Source: Paracoccaceae bacterium (GTDB lineage: Bacteria; Pseudomonadota; Alphaproteobacteria; Rhodobacterales; Rhodobacteraceae). Taken from it: a stretch of DNA of 64,000 nucleotides. Location: NCBI GenBank assembly GCA_021775315.1, contig JAJFIC010000093.1, positions 1 to 64,000 on the forward strand, in the 5' to 3' direction. Both the position numbers and the translations under genes were made by a program. The notes beneath the pieces were generated by a model that was not told where the DNA came from, made no database searches, and saw nothing but the letters and a program-made list of their open reading frames with translations. Shown one piece after another: positions 28,231 to 40,107 of this stretch (positions within the stretch are counted from its first letter, which is position 1; each line of letters starts with the position of its first letter).

Positions 28231-28980
28231 TTAACTGGTCGCAGGTTTCACGCTTGCTGTGACGTAATTCACACTTAGATCCCTGTCGGATATCGACCAG
28301 GACCAAAGCAAGGGGTTGAACACGAAACCCTTACGGTCGACCACGGACAGGCCCGCATTGGTTATCAGGTTTTGCAATTCATCCGGCGTGATGAATTTGG
28401 CCCATTCGTGCGTTCCCTTTGGCAGCCACCGCATCACATGTTCGGCCCCGATGATCGCCATCATATAACTTTTGGGATTACGGTTGATGGTTGAACACAA
28501 CATCAAACCACCGGGTTTCAACAACTGGCGGCACGCGGTCAGGTAGGCTTGTGGATCAGACACATGCTCGACCACCTCCATATTCAACACAACGTCGAAT
28601 TGTTCGCCCGCAGCGGCCAGATCTTCGGCGGCTGTGTGGCGATAGTCGATCGTAAGCCCGGATTGCGCGGCGTGGATTTGTGCCACGGGTATGTTTCCGG
28701 CCGCAGCATCTGCCCCGACCACCGTTGCCCCTAAGCGCGCCATGGGCTCAGAAAGCAATCCACCGCCGCAACCGATATCCAGCAACCGCAGCCCTTTGAA
28801 AGGTGACGGCCCGGTCAGGTCGCGGCCAAATTCCGCAGCGATTTGTTCGGTGATATAGTCCAACCGACAAGGGTTCATCATGTGTAGCGGTCTGAACTTG
28901 CCGGTTACGTCCCACCACTCGCTGGCCATCGCCTCAAACTTGGCGACTTCACTTGCGTCAATTGTTGTGGCGGACTGCAT
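28231..28980 (-). CDS. ubiG: Ubiquinone biosynthesis O-methyltransferase
   Basis: UbiG performs both O-methylations in ubiquinone synthesis. ATG 28980, preceded by GGAGAG, gives 249 residues. Motifs: [10 protein letters not shown] near residue 15, the SAM loop [13 protein letters not shown] near 67, L-N-M-E-V-V-E-H-V near 129 and G-T-H-E-W-x-K-F-I near 186. It is divergent from the proline iminopeptidase gene and convergent with marR (4 bp apart). Confidence 0.96.
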   Translation of the reverse strand: MQSATTIDASEVAKFEAMASEWWDVTGKFRPLHMMNPCRLDYITEQIAAEFGRDLTGPSPFKGLRLLDIGCGGGLLSEPMARLGATVVGADAAAGNIPVAQIHAAQSGLTIDYRHTAAEDLAAAGEQFDVVLNMEVVEHVSDPQAYLTACRQLLKPGGLMLCSTINRNPKSYMMAIIGAEHVMRWLPKGTHEWAKFITPDELQNLITNAGLSVVDRKGFVFNPLLWSWSISDRDLSVNYVTASVKPATS

Positions 28981-29048
28981 TGCGCTCTCCATTTCAACCT
29001 GCCAAGAATAGGGACCAAACTGGGTTACTGGAACCATATAGATTGCCA

Positions 29049-30026
29049 ATGCACAAGTCCGCCAGCCAAAACACCGCGTCAGATTTACTTTACCCTACGA
29101 TTGGGCCGTTTGATCAGCGAATGATGAAAGTCACCGGCGGTCATCGGATTTATATGGAGCAGTGCGGCAACCCCAAAGGCATCCCCGTGGTCGTGCTGCA
29201 TGGTGGCCCCGGCGGGGGATGCAGCCCGGCCATGCGGCGGTTTTTTGATCCCAGCGTTTACCGTGTCATCCTGTTTGATCAGCGCGGGTGCGGGCGGTCA
29301 AAGCCCCATGCCAGTGTCGACAACAACACGACATGGGATTTGGTCGCCGATATTGAGGCCATCCGTGAAACCCTTGGTATCGAGCGCTGGTTTGTGTTTG
29401 GCGGATCGTGGGGCGCAACCCTGTCGCTGATCTACGCCCAAGCCCATCCCGAGCGCGCGTTAGGGTTGGTTCTGCGCGGCGTTTTCCTGATGACGAGGGA
29501 CGAGTTGGATTGGTTTTATGGCGGTGGCGCGGGATTGTTCTGGCCGGAAAAATGGGCTGAATTCACCAGCGGCATACCAGAGGCGGAACATGGCGATCTG
29601 ATCGCCGCTTATCACAAACGGCTGTTCAGCGATGACTTAGAAGAACAGACAAAATACGCCCGCGCATGGTCCGGCTGGGAAAGCGGACTTGCGGTTTTGG
29701 AACCATCCCAAATGCGCGGAGTCAGCCCCGCCGGATATGCTCGGGCCTTTGCGCGACTTGAGAACCATTATTTTACCAATGGTGGTTTCCTGTCGGATGA
29801 ACAGGCAATCCTTAGCAACCTCGACCGGCTGGCGGGTATTCCCGGCGTGATCGTTCAGGGTCGCTATGATATGATTTGCCCACCGGCCCGTGCGCATACG
29901 CTGGCGGCGGGTTGGGAAAGCTGCAATCTGGTGATGGTCCCGACCGCCGGGCATGCGTTGTCCGAGCCTGGGATCACGGCAGAACTTGTTAAGGCAATGA
30001 ATGAGCTTCGATCTTCAAGCCATTGA
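29049..30026 (+). CDS. pip: Proline iminopeptidase
   Basis: An alpha/beta hydrolase that releases N-terminal proline from peptides. ATG 29049 gives 325 residues; the longer frame overlaps ubiG on the other strand. H-G-G-P-G-G-G near residue 50 is the oxyanion region, D-Q-R-G-C-G-R-S near 77 is the family signature, G-G-S-W-G-A-T near 116 carries the nucleophile Ser, and V-Q-G-R-Y-D near 274 and A-G-H-A near 302 carry the acid and His of the triad. Confidence 0.95.
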   Translation: MHKSASQNTASDLLYPTIGPFDQRMMKVTGGHRIYMEQCGNPKGIPVVVLHGGPGGGCSPAMRRFFDPSVYRVILFDQRGCGRSKPHASVDNNTTWDLVADIEAIRETLGIERWFVFGGSWGATLSLIYAQAHPERALGLVLRGVFLMTRDELDWFYGGGAGLFWPEKWAEFTSGIPEAEHGDLIAAYHKRLFSDDLEEQTKYARAWSGWESGLAVLEPSQMRGVSPAGYARAFARLENHYFTNGGFLSDEQAILSNLDRLAGIPGVIVQGRYDMICPPARAHTLAAGWESCNLVMVPTAGHALSEPGITAELVKAMNELRSSSH

Positions 30027-30161
30027 TATAAATCGTATTACCTAAACTCATACACCTGATAATTTCAACCATCACATTAAATTGCCCCGCCAGCGCAATC
30101 GCCGATTTGACTTTACCCAACAAACACGCGCACCTTTGTTCTGTGAACAGGAGACGCAAAA

Positions 30162-30797
30162 ATGTCAGACGAAGAAATCCCAATCATTGCCGTGCGCCCA
30201 GACGCTTTTCTGCGAGCCGCGAACATACCCAACCTCAAGGACACGGACGGCTCGCAGATCGAACCGCGCCCGGTCATGGCGCTGTGTCGTTGCGGTAAAA
30301 GTGCCAACAAACCGTATTGTGACGGGACGCACAAGAAGGTTGGCTATGACGGATCAAGCGATGATAATGCCGCCCGCGACAAAGTTTATACCTACGAAGG
30401 GCAAGACCTCGATGTGCATTATTCCAAGCTGCTGTGTTCGCATGCCGGGGAATGTGGCGCGCGTCTGAAGGCCGTGTTTGACCCGGCACAACGACCGTGG
30501 ATTCAGCCGCAAAACGGGACTGCGGAAAAGATCATGGAAGTGGTCAAAGCCTGCCCATCCGGTGCGTTGCGTTACAGTTTGAAAGGCGCGACCGCGCAAC
30601 AAATTCCGCCAGACGCTGCAGGGGTTGAGATTGAAAAGAACGGGCCTTTCCGGGTCAGCAACATACCGCTGGATGCCCAGGATTTCAGCCCGAACGCCAC
30701 ACCTGCCAAATACGTGCTGTGTCGTTGCGGCCTGTCAAAGAACAAGCCGTTTTGCGACGGAACCCACCACGATGTCGGTTGGACGGACGAGGATTAA
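30162..30797 (+). CDS. Three-cluster Fe-S protein: CDGSH - Fer4_19 - CDGSH
   Basis: Two CDGSH-type motifs (C-x-C-x2-S/K-x3-P-x-C-D-G-T-H) flank a central domain. The first uses C42, C44, C53 and H57; the second C187, C189, C198 and H202. Between them H-Y-S-K-L-L-C92, C98 and C131-P-S-G-A-L match the divergent 4Fe-4S mono-cluster domain (Fer4_19). Each CDGSH unit normally holds a 2Fe-2S cluster with 3Cys-1His ligands. No signal peptide, so cytosolic. The start has AGGAG 8 bases upstream. No catalytic partner is adjacent; a role in electron transfer or cluster transfer is inference. Confidence 0.9.
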   Translation: MSDEEIPIIAVRPDAFLRAANIPNLKDTDGSQIEPRPVMALCRCGKSANKPYCDGTHKKVGYDGSSDDNAARDKVYTYEGQDLDVHYSKLLCSHAGECGARLKAVFDPAQRPWIQPQNGTAEKIMEVVKACPSGALRYSLKGATAQQIPPDAAGVEIEKNGPFRVSNIPLDAQDFSPNATPAKYVLCRCGLSKNKPFCDGTHHDVGWTDED

Positions 30798-30798
30798 T

Positions 30799-32907
<2,109 letters not shown>

Positions 32908-32924
32908 TCACGCGAAACCCGGCG

Positions 32925-33308
32925 TCACTTTTCTGATTCAACGCAATGATTGCGAAACGCCTGCTTGAGCATATCAAGTTCGGCCCTAAGCAGCACCATT
33001 TCGGCGCGCAGATCCTCGTGCAACGGCGTGCCGGTGATAATGGCGAAACTGTCCAGCGTGTCGCCTGATTTGGCCTCGTAAATGATATAGGTCTGCACGC
33101 CCTCGTTGATCGTGCTGATGGGAACGGTGGCGTTGACCTGCCAGGTCTTTTTGGCCTTTGGGTCCGGGGTTACGGTGACCGGTCCCAATGCTGCATCCAA
33201 AAACCGCAGTTCCAGCTTTGGCAGGCTGCGGATGCGTGCGCGCGTGGTCAAAACGCCCTGATAGGAACCTGCTTTGATGGCCATTCTGGTTAAGGTGAAT
33301 TCGCTCAT
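32925..33308 (-). CDS. Conserved hypothetical protein
   Basis: A 127-residue soluble protein, mostly beta in the first 90 residues (alternating hydrophobic pattern with V-T-V-T-P and T-Y-I-I-Y) and a helical end (about 95-120, Leu-rich, possibly a short coiled coil). I recognise no named domain. It sits 10 bp after the DUF6478 gene on the same strand, so the two are likely one operon. Confidence 0.7.
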   Translation of the reverse strand: MSEFTLTRMAIKAGSYQGVLTTRARIRSLPKLELRFLDAALGPVTVTPDPKAKKTWQVNATVPISTINEGVQTYIIYEAKSGDTLDSFAIITGTPLHEDLRAEMVLLRAELDMLKQAFRNHCVESEK

Positions 33309-33318
33309 GCCGGTGACC

Positions 33319-34092
33319 TTACAGTTTTGAACGCGCGTGGCGCGAAAGGGTCAGGTCACGCAGGGTGACCTTGTTCATTGCAGGGCTGTCAAAGAACAGA
33401 TCGAACCAGATATGTTCGCTGTGCTTCTCGTTAAAAGGCACATAGGCCAGATCAAATTCCGCCAGACTGTCGCCTTGGGATTGGTCGATTTCCTTGCTGA
33501 TCTGTTCGGTGTTGGGTCCGTGTTTCAGGTTCATCCGGGCAGCGATTTCCAAAGGCCGTTCGCTTTCAATTCTAAGTGACAAGCGCAGGATGTGGTTTTT
33601 GGTAAGCCCTTTGACCATGCCATCGGGGGCCTTCAGTACCAGCGACAGAAAGCTGCCGTCAAAGGTATAAACCTCCATTTGCAGGCCAAATGGGGCGACG
33701 TCGCTGGGGCGGGTATTGCGGATTTGCTTTAGCGACAGCGTCTGCATTTTGCAGTCGTGATATAGCGTCACCTCATTGCCAAGCGTGGCGTTATTGCGGG
33801 CGGGCGCGACGCCAGAAGGGCAAAGCGGGCCAGACCACAGATCGGGGCGGTGTGACCAATCTGTTGACGGCGGCAGTTTCATGGCTTCAGAGCCGATCAG
33901 CGGGCGGGTCAGCCGGGCATCGACGATATGGTTAACATCACCAACGCGCTGGGCGGTTGCCCTAGCTGCGGTGCGTAGGTTTTTCAGGCTGGCAAGGTCT
34001 GTGGTTTGGGCGCGCTCTGTCAGCCGCTCCCACTGTTTGAGGGCGCGTTTCTGGAAATATGAACCAAGGATGCCTGTCGAATAATCGCGCAT
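33319..34092 (-). CDS. DUF6478 family protein
   Basis: The 257-residue product matches, from memory, the Rhodobacterales DUF6478 family along its length: an N-terminal basic helix with R-A-L-K-Q-W, R-P-L-I-G-S-E-A near residue 63, D-W-x-x-R-P-D-L-W-x-G-P-L near 79, G-N-E-V-T-L-Y-H-D-C near 105, K-H-G-P-N-T-E-Q-I near 190 and a final T-L-R-D-L-T-L-S-R. Function unknown. The upstream gap to the lipoprotein gene holds a perfect inverted repeat at 34149-34184. Confidence 0.82.
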   Translation of the reverse strand: MRDYSTGILGSYFQKRALKQWERLTERAQTTDLASLKNLRTAARATAQRVGDVNHIVDARLTRPLIGSEAMKLPPSTDWSHRPDLWSGPLCPSGVAPARNNATLGNEVTLYHDCKMQTLSLKQIRNTRPSDVAPFGLQMEVYTFDGSFLSLVLKAPDGMVKGLTKNHILRLSLRIESERPLEIAARMNLKHGPNTEQISKEIDQSQGDSLAEFDLAYVPFNEKHSEHIWFDLFFDSPAMNKVTLRDLTLSRHARSKL

Positions 34093-34148
34093 AACGCTGT
34101 TGTTCTGTTTTTGCCTGCTGGGAAAGTTGTAGCCGCTATTGTTCAGCC

Positions 34149-34184
34149 TTGCACGAATTTCTTTCTAAAGTGTTCTTCGTGCAA
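34149..34184. repeat. Perfect 9-bp inverted repeat with 18-base spacer
   Basis: TTGCACGAA (34149-34157) and TTCGTGCAA (34176-34184) are exact reverse complements. The pair lies in the 111-bp gap between two minus-strand genes, 20 bases from the lipoprotein stop and about 57 bases before the DUF6478 start. There is no T-run on either side. It could be an RNA hairpin within a joint transcript or an operator for the downstream gene. Confidence 0.6.
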
Positions 34185-34203
34185 TGCTGGCCCGGCTGCC
34201 GCA

Positions 34204-35016
34204 TCAATTCAGCAGCTTTCGTATCAACCCAAGCGTCCAGAATGTCCGCGCCGGGTCGCGAATTTTCTTTTTCTTGCGGGGCTTCGGTTCCTCGTCCTCT
34301 TCTGGTTCTTCCGACTCTTCAGGGTCGTCAGTTCTGGCCGTCTGAACCGGGGTACTGGCGACGCCATTTTGGTCTTTTATCAGATGCGCAAACTCGCGCA
34401 GGGTCGCAAGACCTGTATCGGGCGAGATCGGGTCAGACTGGAAACCTATGACTGACACAGAAACGATCTGTTCCTGCAAATCGAAATAGGCCCGCCAATA
34501 ATCGTCAGATGCCCCCGGTACAATGCCCGGACTGGTGTCGCGTGCGCGCAGGAAAAACGTGTTGTCCTGCTGAAAGGTTTCCAGAACCTGAACAGTACCG
34601 GGATCAGACGCGCGGCTAAGCGCCGTGCGACCGGTTTCGGACCGGAAAAACCGATCCATCGAATTTAGTGAGCCGGCGATAGAGCCCGAACTGCTGTCAG
34701 ATCCAGAAATTGACGCGGTCAACAGCGCTTTCACCTTGGGCGAGGGGCTGAATGCCGAGGGCGAGATCACCTTGCAACTGCCCAGCAGAATAAAGGCAAG
34801 GTCTTCGCTGAATTGCGATATCTGATTGTCGATGCAAAACCCTGTTGGGCCTTTGATCGTGATCTTTTTTCCGCTGACTTCGATTGCGCTGCGCTGGGCG
34901 GGTGCACTGCGGGTCACTTTGCCCAATCGCGACGCGCCGCAAGCCGTCAGGCTTGCGACCAGTAACAGGCCAATGATGGTTTTGATCAAACGTCGATCAA
35001 ATATCCATGTAGACAT
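34204..35016 (-). CDS. Putative lipoprotein with a highly charged tail
   Basis: ATG 35016, preceded by AAGGA at 7 bases, gives 270 residues. Residues 1-26 form a lipoprotein signal peptide with lipobox L-T-A-C (Cys26). The body (about 40-215) is of unrecognised family and has two internal cysteines. The last 45 residues hold a dense Glu/Asp/Pro cluster followed directly by K-P-R-K-K-K-K and a short hydrophobic end. The start overlaps the ilvD stop by 20 bases, so it is probably translated from the ilvD transcript. Confidence 0.75.
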   Translation of the reverse strand: MSTWIFDRRLIKTIIGLLLVASLTACGASRLGKVTRSAPAQRSAIEVSGKKITIKGPTGFCIDNQISQFSEDLAFILLGSCKVISPSAFSPSPKVKALLTASISGSDSSSGSIAGSLNSMDRFFRSETGRTALSRASDPGTVQVLETFQQDNTFFLRARDTSPGIVPGASDDYWRAYFDLQEQIVSVSVIGFQSDPISPDTGLATLREFAHLIKDQNGVASTPVQTARTDDPEESEEPEEDEEPKPRKKKKIRDPARTFWTLGLIRKLLN

Positions 35017-36727
35017 GCTTTTCCTTTTTCGCGCCGGGATGCGTGACCGCACCGGTCCGGGTTGGCCCGACCAATTGGGCATATTTCCACAACGCGCCGC
35101 TGGCATAGATGGTTTCGCGCGGGCCTTTCCAGTCGGCCTTGCGCGCGGCCAGTTCTTCGTCGGTCAGCGCAATTGTAATTTCGCCCTTGATGGCATCAAG
35201 CGTAATCATGTCGCCGTCTTTCACCATCGCAATCGGGCCACCATGGGCAGCTTCGGGGCCGACATGGCCGACACAAAAACCACGGGTCGCGCCAGAAAAA
35301 CGCCCATCCGTAATCAAAGCAACCTTTTTGCCCATGCCTTGCCCTGACAGGGCTGCGGTGGTTGCCAGCATTTCGCGCATTCCCGGACCACCGGATGGGC
35401 CTTCGTTGCGGATCACCAGAACCTCGCCTTCTTTGTAGTCGCGGTTCTGCACGGCCTCAAACGCGTCTTCTTCGCATTCAAACACATGCGCCGGGCCGGT
35501 GAATACGATGTCGTCATCCGACATCCCGGCGATTTTCACGATGGCACCGTCAGGGGCAAGATTGCCTTTCAGGCCAACAACGCCGCCGGTTTTGCTGATT
35601 GGGTTGGCGACCGAATAGATCACGCGGCCGTCGGCCTCGCGGGTGATCAGGTCCAGCTCTTCGCCAATAGAATTGCCTGACGCGGTCATGCAATCCTCGT
35701 GCATCAGGCCAGCCTTGCGCAATTCCTTCATCACCACGGGCACGCCGCCTGCCTCGTAAAGGTCTTTGGCGACGAATTGGCCACCCGGTTTCAAATCGAC
35801 GAAATAGGGCGTGTCGCGGAAAATTTCGCAAACATCATCAAGGTCAAAATCAATCCCGGCCTCATGCGCAATCGCTGGCAAGTGCAGCCCGGCATTGGTC
35901 GAGCCACCCGTACAGGCCACCACGCGGGCGGCGTTTTGCAGGCTTTTAAGCGTGACGATGTCGCGCGCGCGGATGTTTTTGTCCAAAAGGTTCATAACGG
36001 CGCGCCCGGATGCTTCGCCGTATTGATCGCGTGATTCGTATGGGGCGGGCATGCCGGATGAATTGATCAGGGCAAGGCCGATCGCCTCGGACACGCAGGC
36101 CATTGTATTGGCGGTAAACTGACCACCGCACGAACCGGAGGATGGGCAGGCCACGGCCTCCATCACTTTCAATTCTGCTTCAGACAGGTTTCCGGCCTGG
36201 TTTTCGCCAACCGCCTCGAACAGATCCTGAACGGTCAGATCGCGGCCTTTGTAGCGGCCCGGCAGGATCGAGCCGCCATAGATGAAAACAGACGGCGTGT
36301 TCAGGCGCACCATGACCATCATCATGCCCGGCAGGGATTTGTCGCAGCCTGCAAGTCCGACAATCGCGTCATAGGCGTGGCCGCGCATTGTCAACTCCAC
36401 GCTGTCGGCAATGGCTTCGCGACTGGCAAGTGAACTGCGCATGCCTTCGTGGCCCATCGCGATACCGTCGGTGACGGTGATGGTTGTAAACTCGCGCGGG
36501 GTGCCGTCTGCTGCTTTGACGCCCATCTTTACCGCCTGTGCCTGACGGCTTAGCGCGATGTTACAGGGGGCGGCTTCGTTCCAGCATGTGGCGACGCCAA
36601 TAAGGGGTTGGTGAATCTCTTCTTCCGACAAACCCATCGCGTAAAGATAGGAACGATGTGGTGCGCGTGCAGCGCCTTCGGTCACGTAACGGCTGGGAAG
36701 GTTGGTTTTGTCGAAATGCTTGGTCAT
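34997..36727 (-). CDS. ilvD: Dihydroxy-acid dehydratase
   Basis: Dehydrates 2,3-dihydroxy-isovalerate and -methylvalerate in branched-chain amino-acid synthesis, using an Fe-S cluster. The 576-residue protein has the cluster cysteines in context: A-T-C-W-N-E near residue 47, G-C-D-K-S near 129 and [15 protein letters not shown] near 200. The substrate-binding G-R-F-S-G-A-T-R-G near 478 is intact. Divergent from the CPBP protease gene; the lipoprotein gene follows with a 20-base overlap. Confidence 0.97.
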   Translation of the reverse strand: MTKHFDKTNLPSRYVTEGAARAPHRSYLYAMGLSEEEIHQPLIGVATCWNEAAPCNIALSRQAQAVKMGVKAADGTPREFTTITVTDGIAMGHEGMRSSLASREAIADSVELTMRGHAYDAIVGLAGCDKSLPGMMMVMVRLNTPSVFIYGGSILPGRYKGRDLTVQDLFEAVGENQAGNLSEAELKVMEAVACPSSGSCGGQFTANTMACVSEAIGLALINSSGMPAPYESRDQYGEASGRAVMNLLDKNIRARDIVTLKSLQNAARVVACTGGSTNAGLHLPAIAHEAGIDFDLDDVCEIFRDTPYFVDLKPGGQFVAKDLYEAGGVPVVMKELRKAGLMHEDCMTASGNSIGEELDLITREADGRVIYSVANPISKTGGVVGLKGNLAPDGAIVKIAGMSDDDIVFTGPAHVFECEEDAFEAVQNRDYKEGEVLVIRNEGPSGGPGMREMLATTAALSGQGMGKKVALITDGRFSGATRGFCVGHVGPEAAHGGPIAMVKDGDMITLDAIKGEITIALTDEELAARKADWKGPRETIYASGALWKYAQLVGPTRTGAVTHPGAKKEKHVYMDI

Positions 36728-36862
36728 CAGTCAGGTCCCTGGCAATGGTTGTTCGCTGCTTACGGGAATAAGCGAGCGGGCGAAAATGCACAAGACACCT
36801 GATTGCAGTCGGGCGGAAATGGCCCTAGAAATCTAACACTCCAGTCAAGGGATACATTTGGG

Positions 36863-37753
36863 ATGCTTCCCGGTTTTTCACCGAGTTTCGAGCGCTTCAT
36901 CGCCCCGGCGCGCGCAAAGCCACAGCTTTGGCGGCTGATCGTCGGGGTTGTTGCCGCTATGGCGATCTATTTCGCGTTTACCCGCGCCGTCGTCATTGCG
37001 TCCTTTGATTGGGGTCTTGATCTGTTTGCCGCGCTGGAAGGCGGGGGATCGCCGCTTGATACTTTGGTGCTGTTGTTTAGCTTTCTGGGGATGAGCCTTG
37101 GCGTCATCGTCGCCGCACTGGTGTTTCAGCATCGCGGATTAATGTCGTTGCTTGGGCCGGACCAATTTGCATTTCGCCGTCATTTCATCATCGCGTTTGT
37201 GGTGACTTTTGCACTGGCGGTGGTTGCGCTGGCAGTTTCCTTTTTGTTTGAGGTGCCGCAACCGCATTTGCCGGTTTCGGTTTGGCTGGTCTGGCTGCTA
37301 CCCGCGCTGGCGCTTGTGCTGATCCAGACCTCAGCGGAAGAGCTGGTGTTTCGTGGCTACCTGCAACAACAACTGGCGGTGCGGTTTTCGTCGCGCTGGG
37401 TCTGGTGGGTCTTGCCGTCTGTGTTGTTCGGGATGCTGCATTATGAACCTGAAGTGTATGGCGCAAACGCATGGCTGGTCGTGGCCGACACCGCATTGTT
37501 TGGGCTTGTGGCGGCGGACGTGACGGCGCGTACCGGTAATCTGGGCGCGGCCATCGCCATTCATTTTGTCAACAACGCTATGGCGTTTTTGTTTGTCGCC
37601 CCGATTGACGACCTGAACGGGTTGGCCCTGAATGTCAGTTTGGTCACGACATCGGATATTGCGGCGGTGCGGATATCCCTGATGTCAGATTTTGCCCTGA
37701 TCCTGATTGCCTATCTGATTTACCTGCGTATCATGGCCAGACGTGGGCTCTAA
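36863..37753 (+). CDS. CPBP-family intramembrane metalloprotease
   Basis: ATG 36863 gives 296 residues with about seven to eight hydrophobic spans, an inner-membrane protein. The CPBP (Abi/CAAX-like) catalytic motifs are visible: E-E-L-V-F-R-G near residue 170, F-G-M-L-H-Y near 205 and H-F-V-N-N near 243. Family members cleave membrane-embedded substrates or act in bacteriocin self-immunity; nothing nearby points to a substrate. Starts further upstream in the same frame are less likely because the added residues are polar and unrelated to the family. Confidence 0.88.
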   Translation: MLPGFSPSFERFIAPARAKPQLWRLIVGVVAAMAIYFAFTRAVVIASFDWGLDLFAALEGGGSPLDTLVLLFSFLGMSLGVIVAALVFQHRGLMSLLGPDQFAFRRHFIIAFVVTFALAVVALAVSFLFEVPQPHLPVSVWLVWLLPALALVLIQTSAEELVFRGYLQQQLAVRFSSRWVWWVLPSVLFGMLHYEPEVYGANAWLVVADTALFGLVAADVTARTGNLGAAIAIHFVNNAMAFLFVAPIDDLNGLALNVSLVTTSDIAAVRISLMSDFALILIAYLIYLRIMARRGL

Positions 37754-37820
37754 AGATTGCAATTCAAACTAACCCGGCCTATTTAGCGAAAAACCATCTG
37801 CTCAGGAGCGCGGCACCCGC

Positions 37821-38753
37821 ATGAACTGGATTTCCAACTATGTTCGACCCAAGATCAACTCGATCTTTTCGCGCCGCGAAACGCCAGACAATTTGTGGTT
37901 CAAATGCGATGAATGCGGCACGATGCTGTTTCATCGGGAACTAAGTGACGCGCAAAACGTTTGCCCGAATTGCGATCACCACATGCACATCCCGCCGCGC
38001 GAACGGTTTCAACATCTGTTTGATGGCGGCCTGTTCGTTGAGATCGAGGTGGCAAAACCCGTGGCTGATCCTTTGCATTTCAGGGATCAGAAAAAATACC
38101 CGGACCGCATGAAGCTGGCGCAAAAGACCACGGGTGAGGACGAGGCGATGTTGGTTGTTGAAGGCGACATTGCCCGGACGCCAATGGTTGTCGCCGGGCA
38201 GAATTTCAAATTCATGGGTGGCTCGATGGGCATGCATGTCGGCAATTCGATCATCGCCGGGGCCAAGCGCGCGATTGCTAAGAAATGTCCGTTCGTTGTG
38301 TTTTCCGCCGCCGGTGGCGCGCGTATGCAGGAAGGGATCCTGTCCCTGATGCAAATGCCGCGCACCACGGTCGCGCTGCAAATGGTGAAAGAGGCCGGCT
38401 TGCCTTTTGTCGTGGTTCTGACCCATCCGACCACCGGTGGCGTCACGGCCAGTTATGCGATGCTGGGGGATGTGCATATCGCTGAACCCAATGCACTGAT
38501 CGGGTTTGCCGGGGCGCGGGTGATTGAACAAACCATCCGCGAAAAGCTGCCCGAAGGGTTTCAGCGAGCTGAATATCTGCTGGATCACGGAATGCTGGAT
38601 AGGGTGGTCAAACGCAAAGACATCCGCGAGGAACTGGTGACGATCTGTCGGATGCTGATGCGGCAAACCCCGGCGATCAAGGGCGATTTGCCCAAACCTG
38701 AAACCGGGGCAGAGGCTGACACGCAGTCAGCGCCTGCCGCACCAAAGGCGTGA
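37821..38753 (+). CDS. accD: Acetyl-CoA carboxylase carboxyltransferase subunit beta
   Basis: AccD with AccA transfers CO2 from carboxybiotin to acetyl-CoA, the first step of fatty-acid synthesis. The N-terminal zinc finger C-D-E-C-G-T-M-L plus C-P-N-C-D-H-H (about residues 31-55) and the carboxylase core with G-G-S-M-G-M near 134, S-A-A-G-G-A-R-M-Q-E-G near 159 and T-H-P-T-T-G-G-V near 198 are complete. CAGGAG lies 11 bases upstream. A short Pro/Ala tail ends the protein. It overlaps folC by 4 bases. Confidence 0.98.
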   Translation: MNWISNYVRPKINSIFSRRETPDNLWFKCDECGTMLFHRELSDAQNVCPNCDHHMHIPPRERFQHLFDGGLFVEIEVAKPVADPLHFRDQKKYPDRMKLAQKTTGEDEAMLVVEGDIARTPMVVAGQNFKFMGGSMGMHVGNSIIAGAKRAIAKKCPFVVFSAAGGARMQEGILSLMQMPRTTVALQMVKEAGLPFVVVLTHPTTGGVTASYAMLGDVHIAEPNALIGFAGARVIEQTIREKLPEGFQRAEYLLDHGMLDRVVKRKDIREELVTICRMLMRQTPAIKGDLPKPETGAEADTQSAPAAPKA

Positions 38754-40024
38754 CAGCGCCATATTCCGACATCCTGCTGGAACGCCTGATGTCGCTGCAT
38801 CCCAAGGTTATCGACCTGATTTTGGACCGGGTGCATCGGCTGTTGGCCGCACTTGACCATCCGGAATTGGAGCTGCCGCCGGTCATCCATCTGGCGGGCA
38901 CCAACGGTAAGGGTTCAACCCAGGCGATGATCCGGGCCGGGCTGAACGCGGCGGGTAGGTCTACGCACGCCTATACCTCGCCACATCTTGCCCGGTTTCA
39001 CGAGCGTATCCGCGTTGCCGACGCCTTGATTGGCGAAGATACGCTGGCCGGGATACTTGAAGAATGCGAGGCGGCAAATCAGGGCTTGCCGATCACCTAT
39101 TTTGAAATCACAACTTGTGCGGCCTTTTTGGCATTTGCCAGAACGCCTGCTGATTATTGTTTGCTGGAAACCGGGCTTGGCGGGCGATTGGATGCCACCA
39201 ACGTGATTGCCAAACCGTTGCTAACGATCCTGACGCCGATCTCGTTTGATCATCCGCAATTCCTTGGCACGACCATCACGGAAATTGCCACTGAAAAGGC
39301 GGGCATCCTGAAACGTGGCGTGCCTTGCGTGGTTGGCCCGCAACCGGACGATGCACTTGATGTGATCGAGGCGACGGCTGCAAGACTTGGCGCACCGCTT
39401 TTGGTGCATGGCCAGCATTGGCATGTTACCGAAGAACACGGTCGCATGGTCTATCAGGACGAGGCCGGGTTGCTGGATCTGCCGCTGCCCAATCTGATCG
39501 GGGCGCATCAGGTGCAAAACGCCGGGGCAACGATTGCGGCCTTGCGGTTTCTTGGGTTTGACGAGGCCGTGTGTGAAGCCGCAGTAACCCGCGCTGAATG
39601 GTCTGCCCGGATGCAACATCTGACCAAAGGTCCGTTGATTGACGCCGCACCGCAGGCGGAATTCTGGTTGGACGGCGGCCACAACGCAGCCTGCGGCGAG
39701 GCATTGGCCGAATCGCTGGGCCGTCTGCCCACACGGCCCCTGCACATGATTTGCGGCATGATGAACACCAAGGATATCGCGGGCTATCTGAAACCGCTGG
39801 TGTCGCAGGTTGAAACCTTTCAGGGCGTCAGCATCCCCGGTGAGGCAGCAACCCTGCCAGCCAGTGAAACCGTCGCAGCAGCGCGCGAAGTTGGTTTTCA
39901 GGCGACCGAGGCTGTGGACGTGGCGTCGGCCGTCGCAACCATAGTTGCCAGCCATCCCCGCGCCCGCATCCTGATCTGTGGGTCGCTTTATCTGGCGGGT
40001 AATGTGCTGCGCGAAAATGGCTGA
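38750..40024 (+). CDS. folC: Dihydrofolate synthase / folylpolyglutamate synthase
   Basis: Adds glutamate to dihydropteroate and folates. The 424-residue Mur-ligase-type enzyme has the P-loop G-T-N-G-K-G-S near residue 50, the Y-T-S-P-H-L signature near 75, and the catalytic Lys region T-E-K-A-G-I-L-K near 181, with D-G-G-H-N near 306 in the C-terminal ligase domain. It starts at GTG 38750 overlapping the accD stop as GTGA; accD-folC is a common pair in proteobacteria. Confidence 0.96.
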   Translation: MTAPYSDILLERLMSLHPKVIDLILDRVHRLLAALDHPELELPPVIHLAGTNGKGSTQAMIRAGLNAAGRSTHAYTSPHLARFHERIRVADALIGEDTLAGILEECEAANQGLPITYFEITTCAAFLAFARTPADYCLLETGLGGRLDATNVIAKPLLTILTPISFDHPQFLGTTITEIATEKAGILKRGVPCVVGPQPDDALDVIEATAARLGAPLLVHGQHWHVTEEHGRMVYQDEAGLLDLPLPNLIGAHQVQNAGATIAALRFLGFDEAVCEAAVTRAEWSARMQHLTKGPLIDAAPQAEFWLDGGHNAACGEALAESLGRLPTRPLHMICGMMNTKDIAGYLKPLVSQVETFQGVSIPGEAATLPASETVAAAREVGFQATEAVDVASAVATIVASHPRARILICGSLYLAGNVLRENG

Positions 40025-40056
40025 TCGTCGGCGGCATTCGGGTTGCCTAGACCCAA

Positions 40057-40086
40057 CAAAAAAGGGCGCCCTTTTGCAGGACGCCC
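40057..40086 (-). terminator. Rho-independent terminator after trxA
   Basis: On the minus strand, GGGCGTCCT - GCAAA - AGGGCGCCC forms a 9-bp stem with one G-T pair and a 5-base loop, followed by six T (plus-strand A-run 40058-40063). It lies about 20 bp after the trxA stop and closes the colinear run that starts at regB. On the plus strand the stem is followed by AAATAA, so it is not a terminator for folC. Confidence 0.9.
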
Positions 40087-40107
40087 AAATAACTACTGAA
40101 TTCGCAA

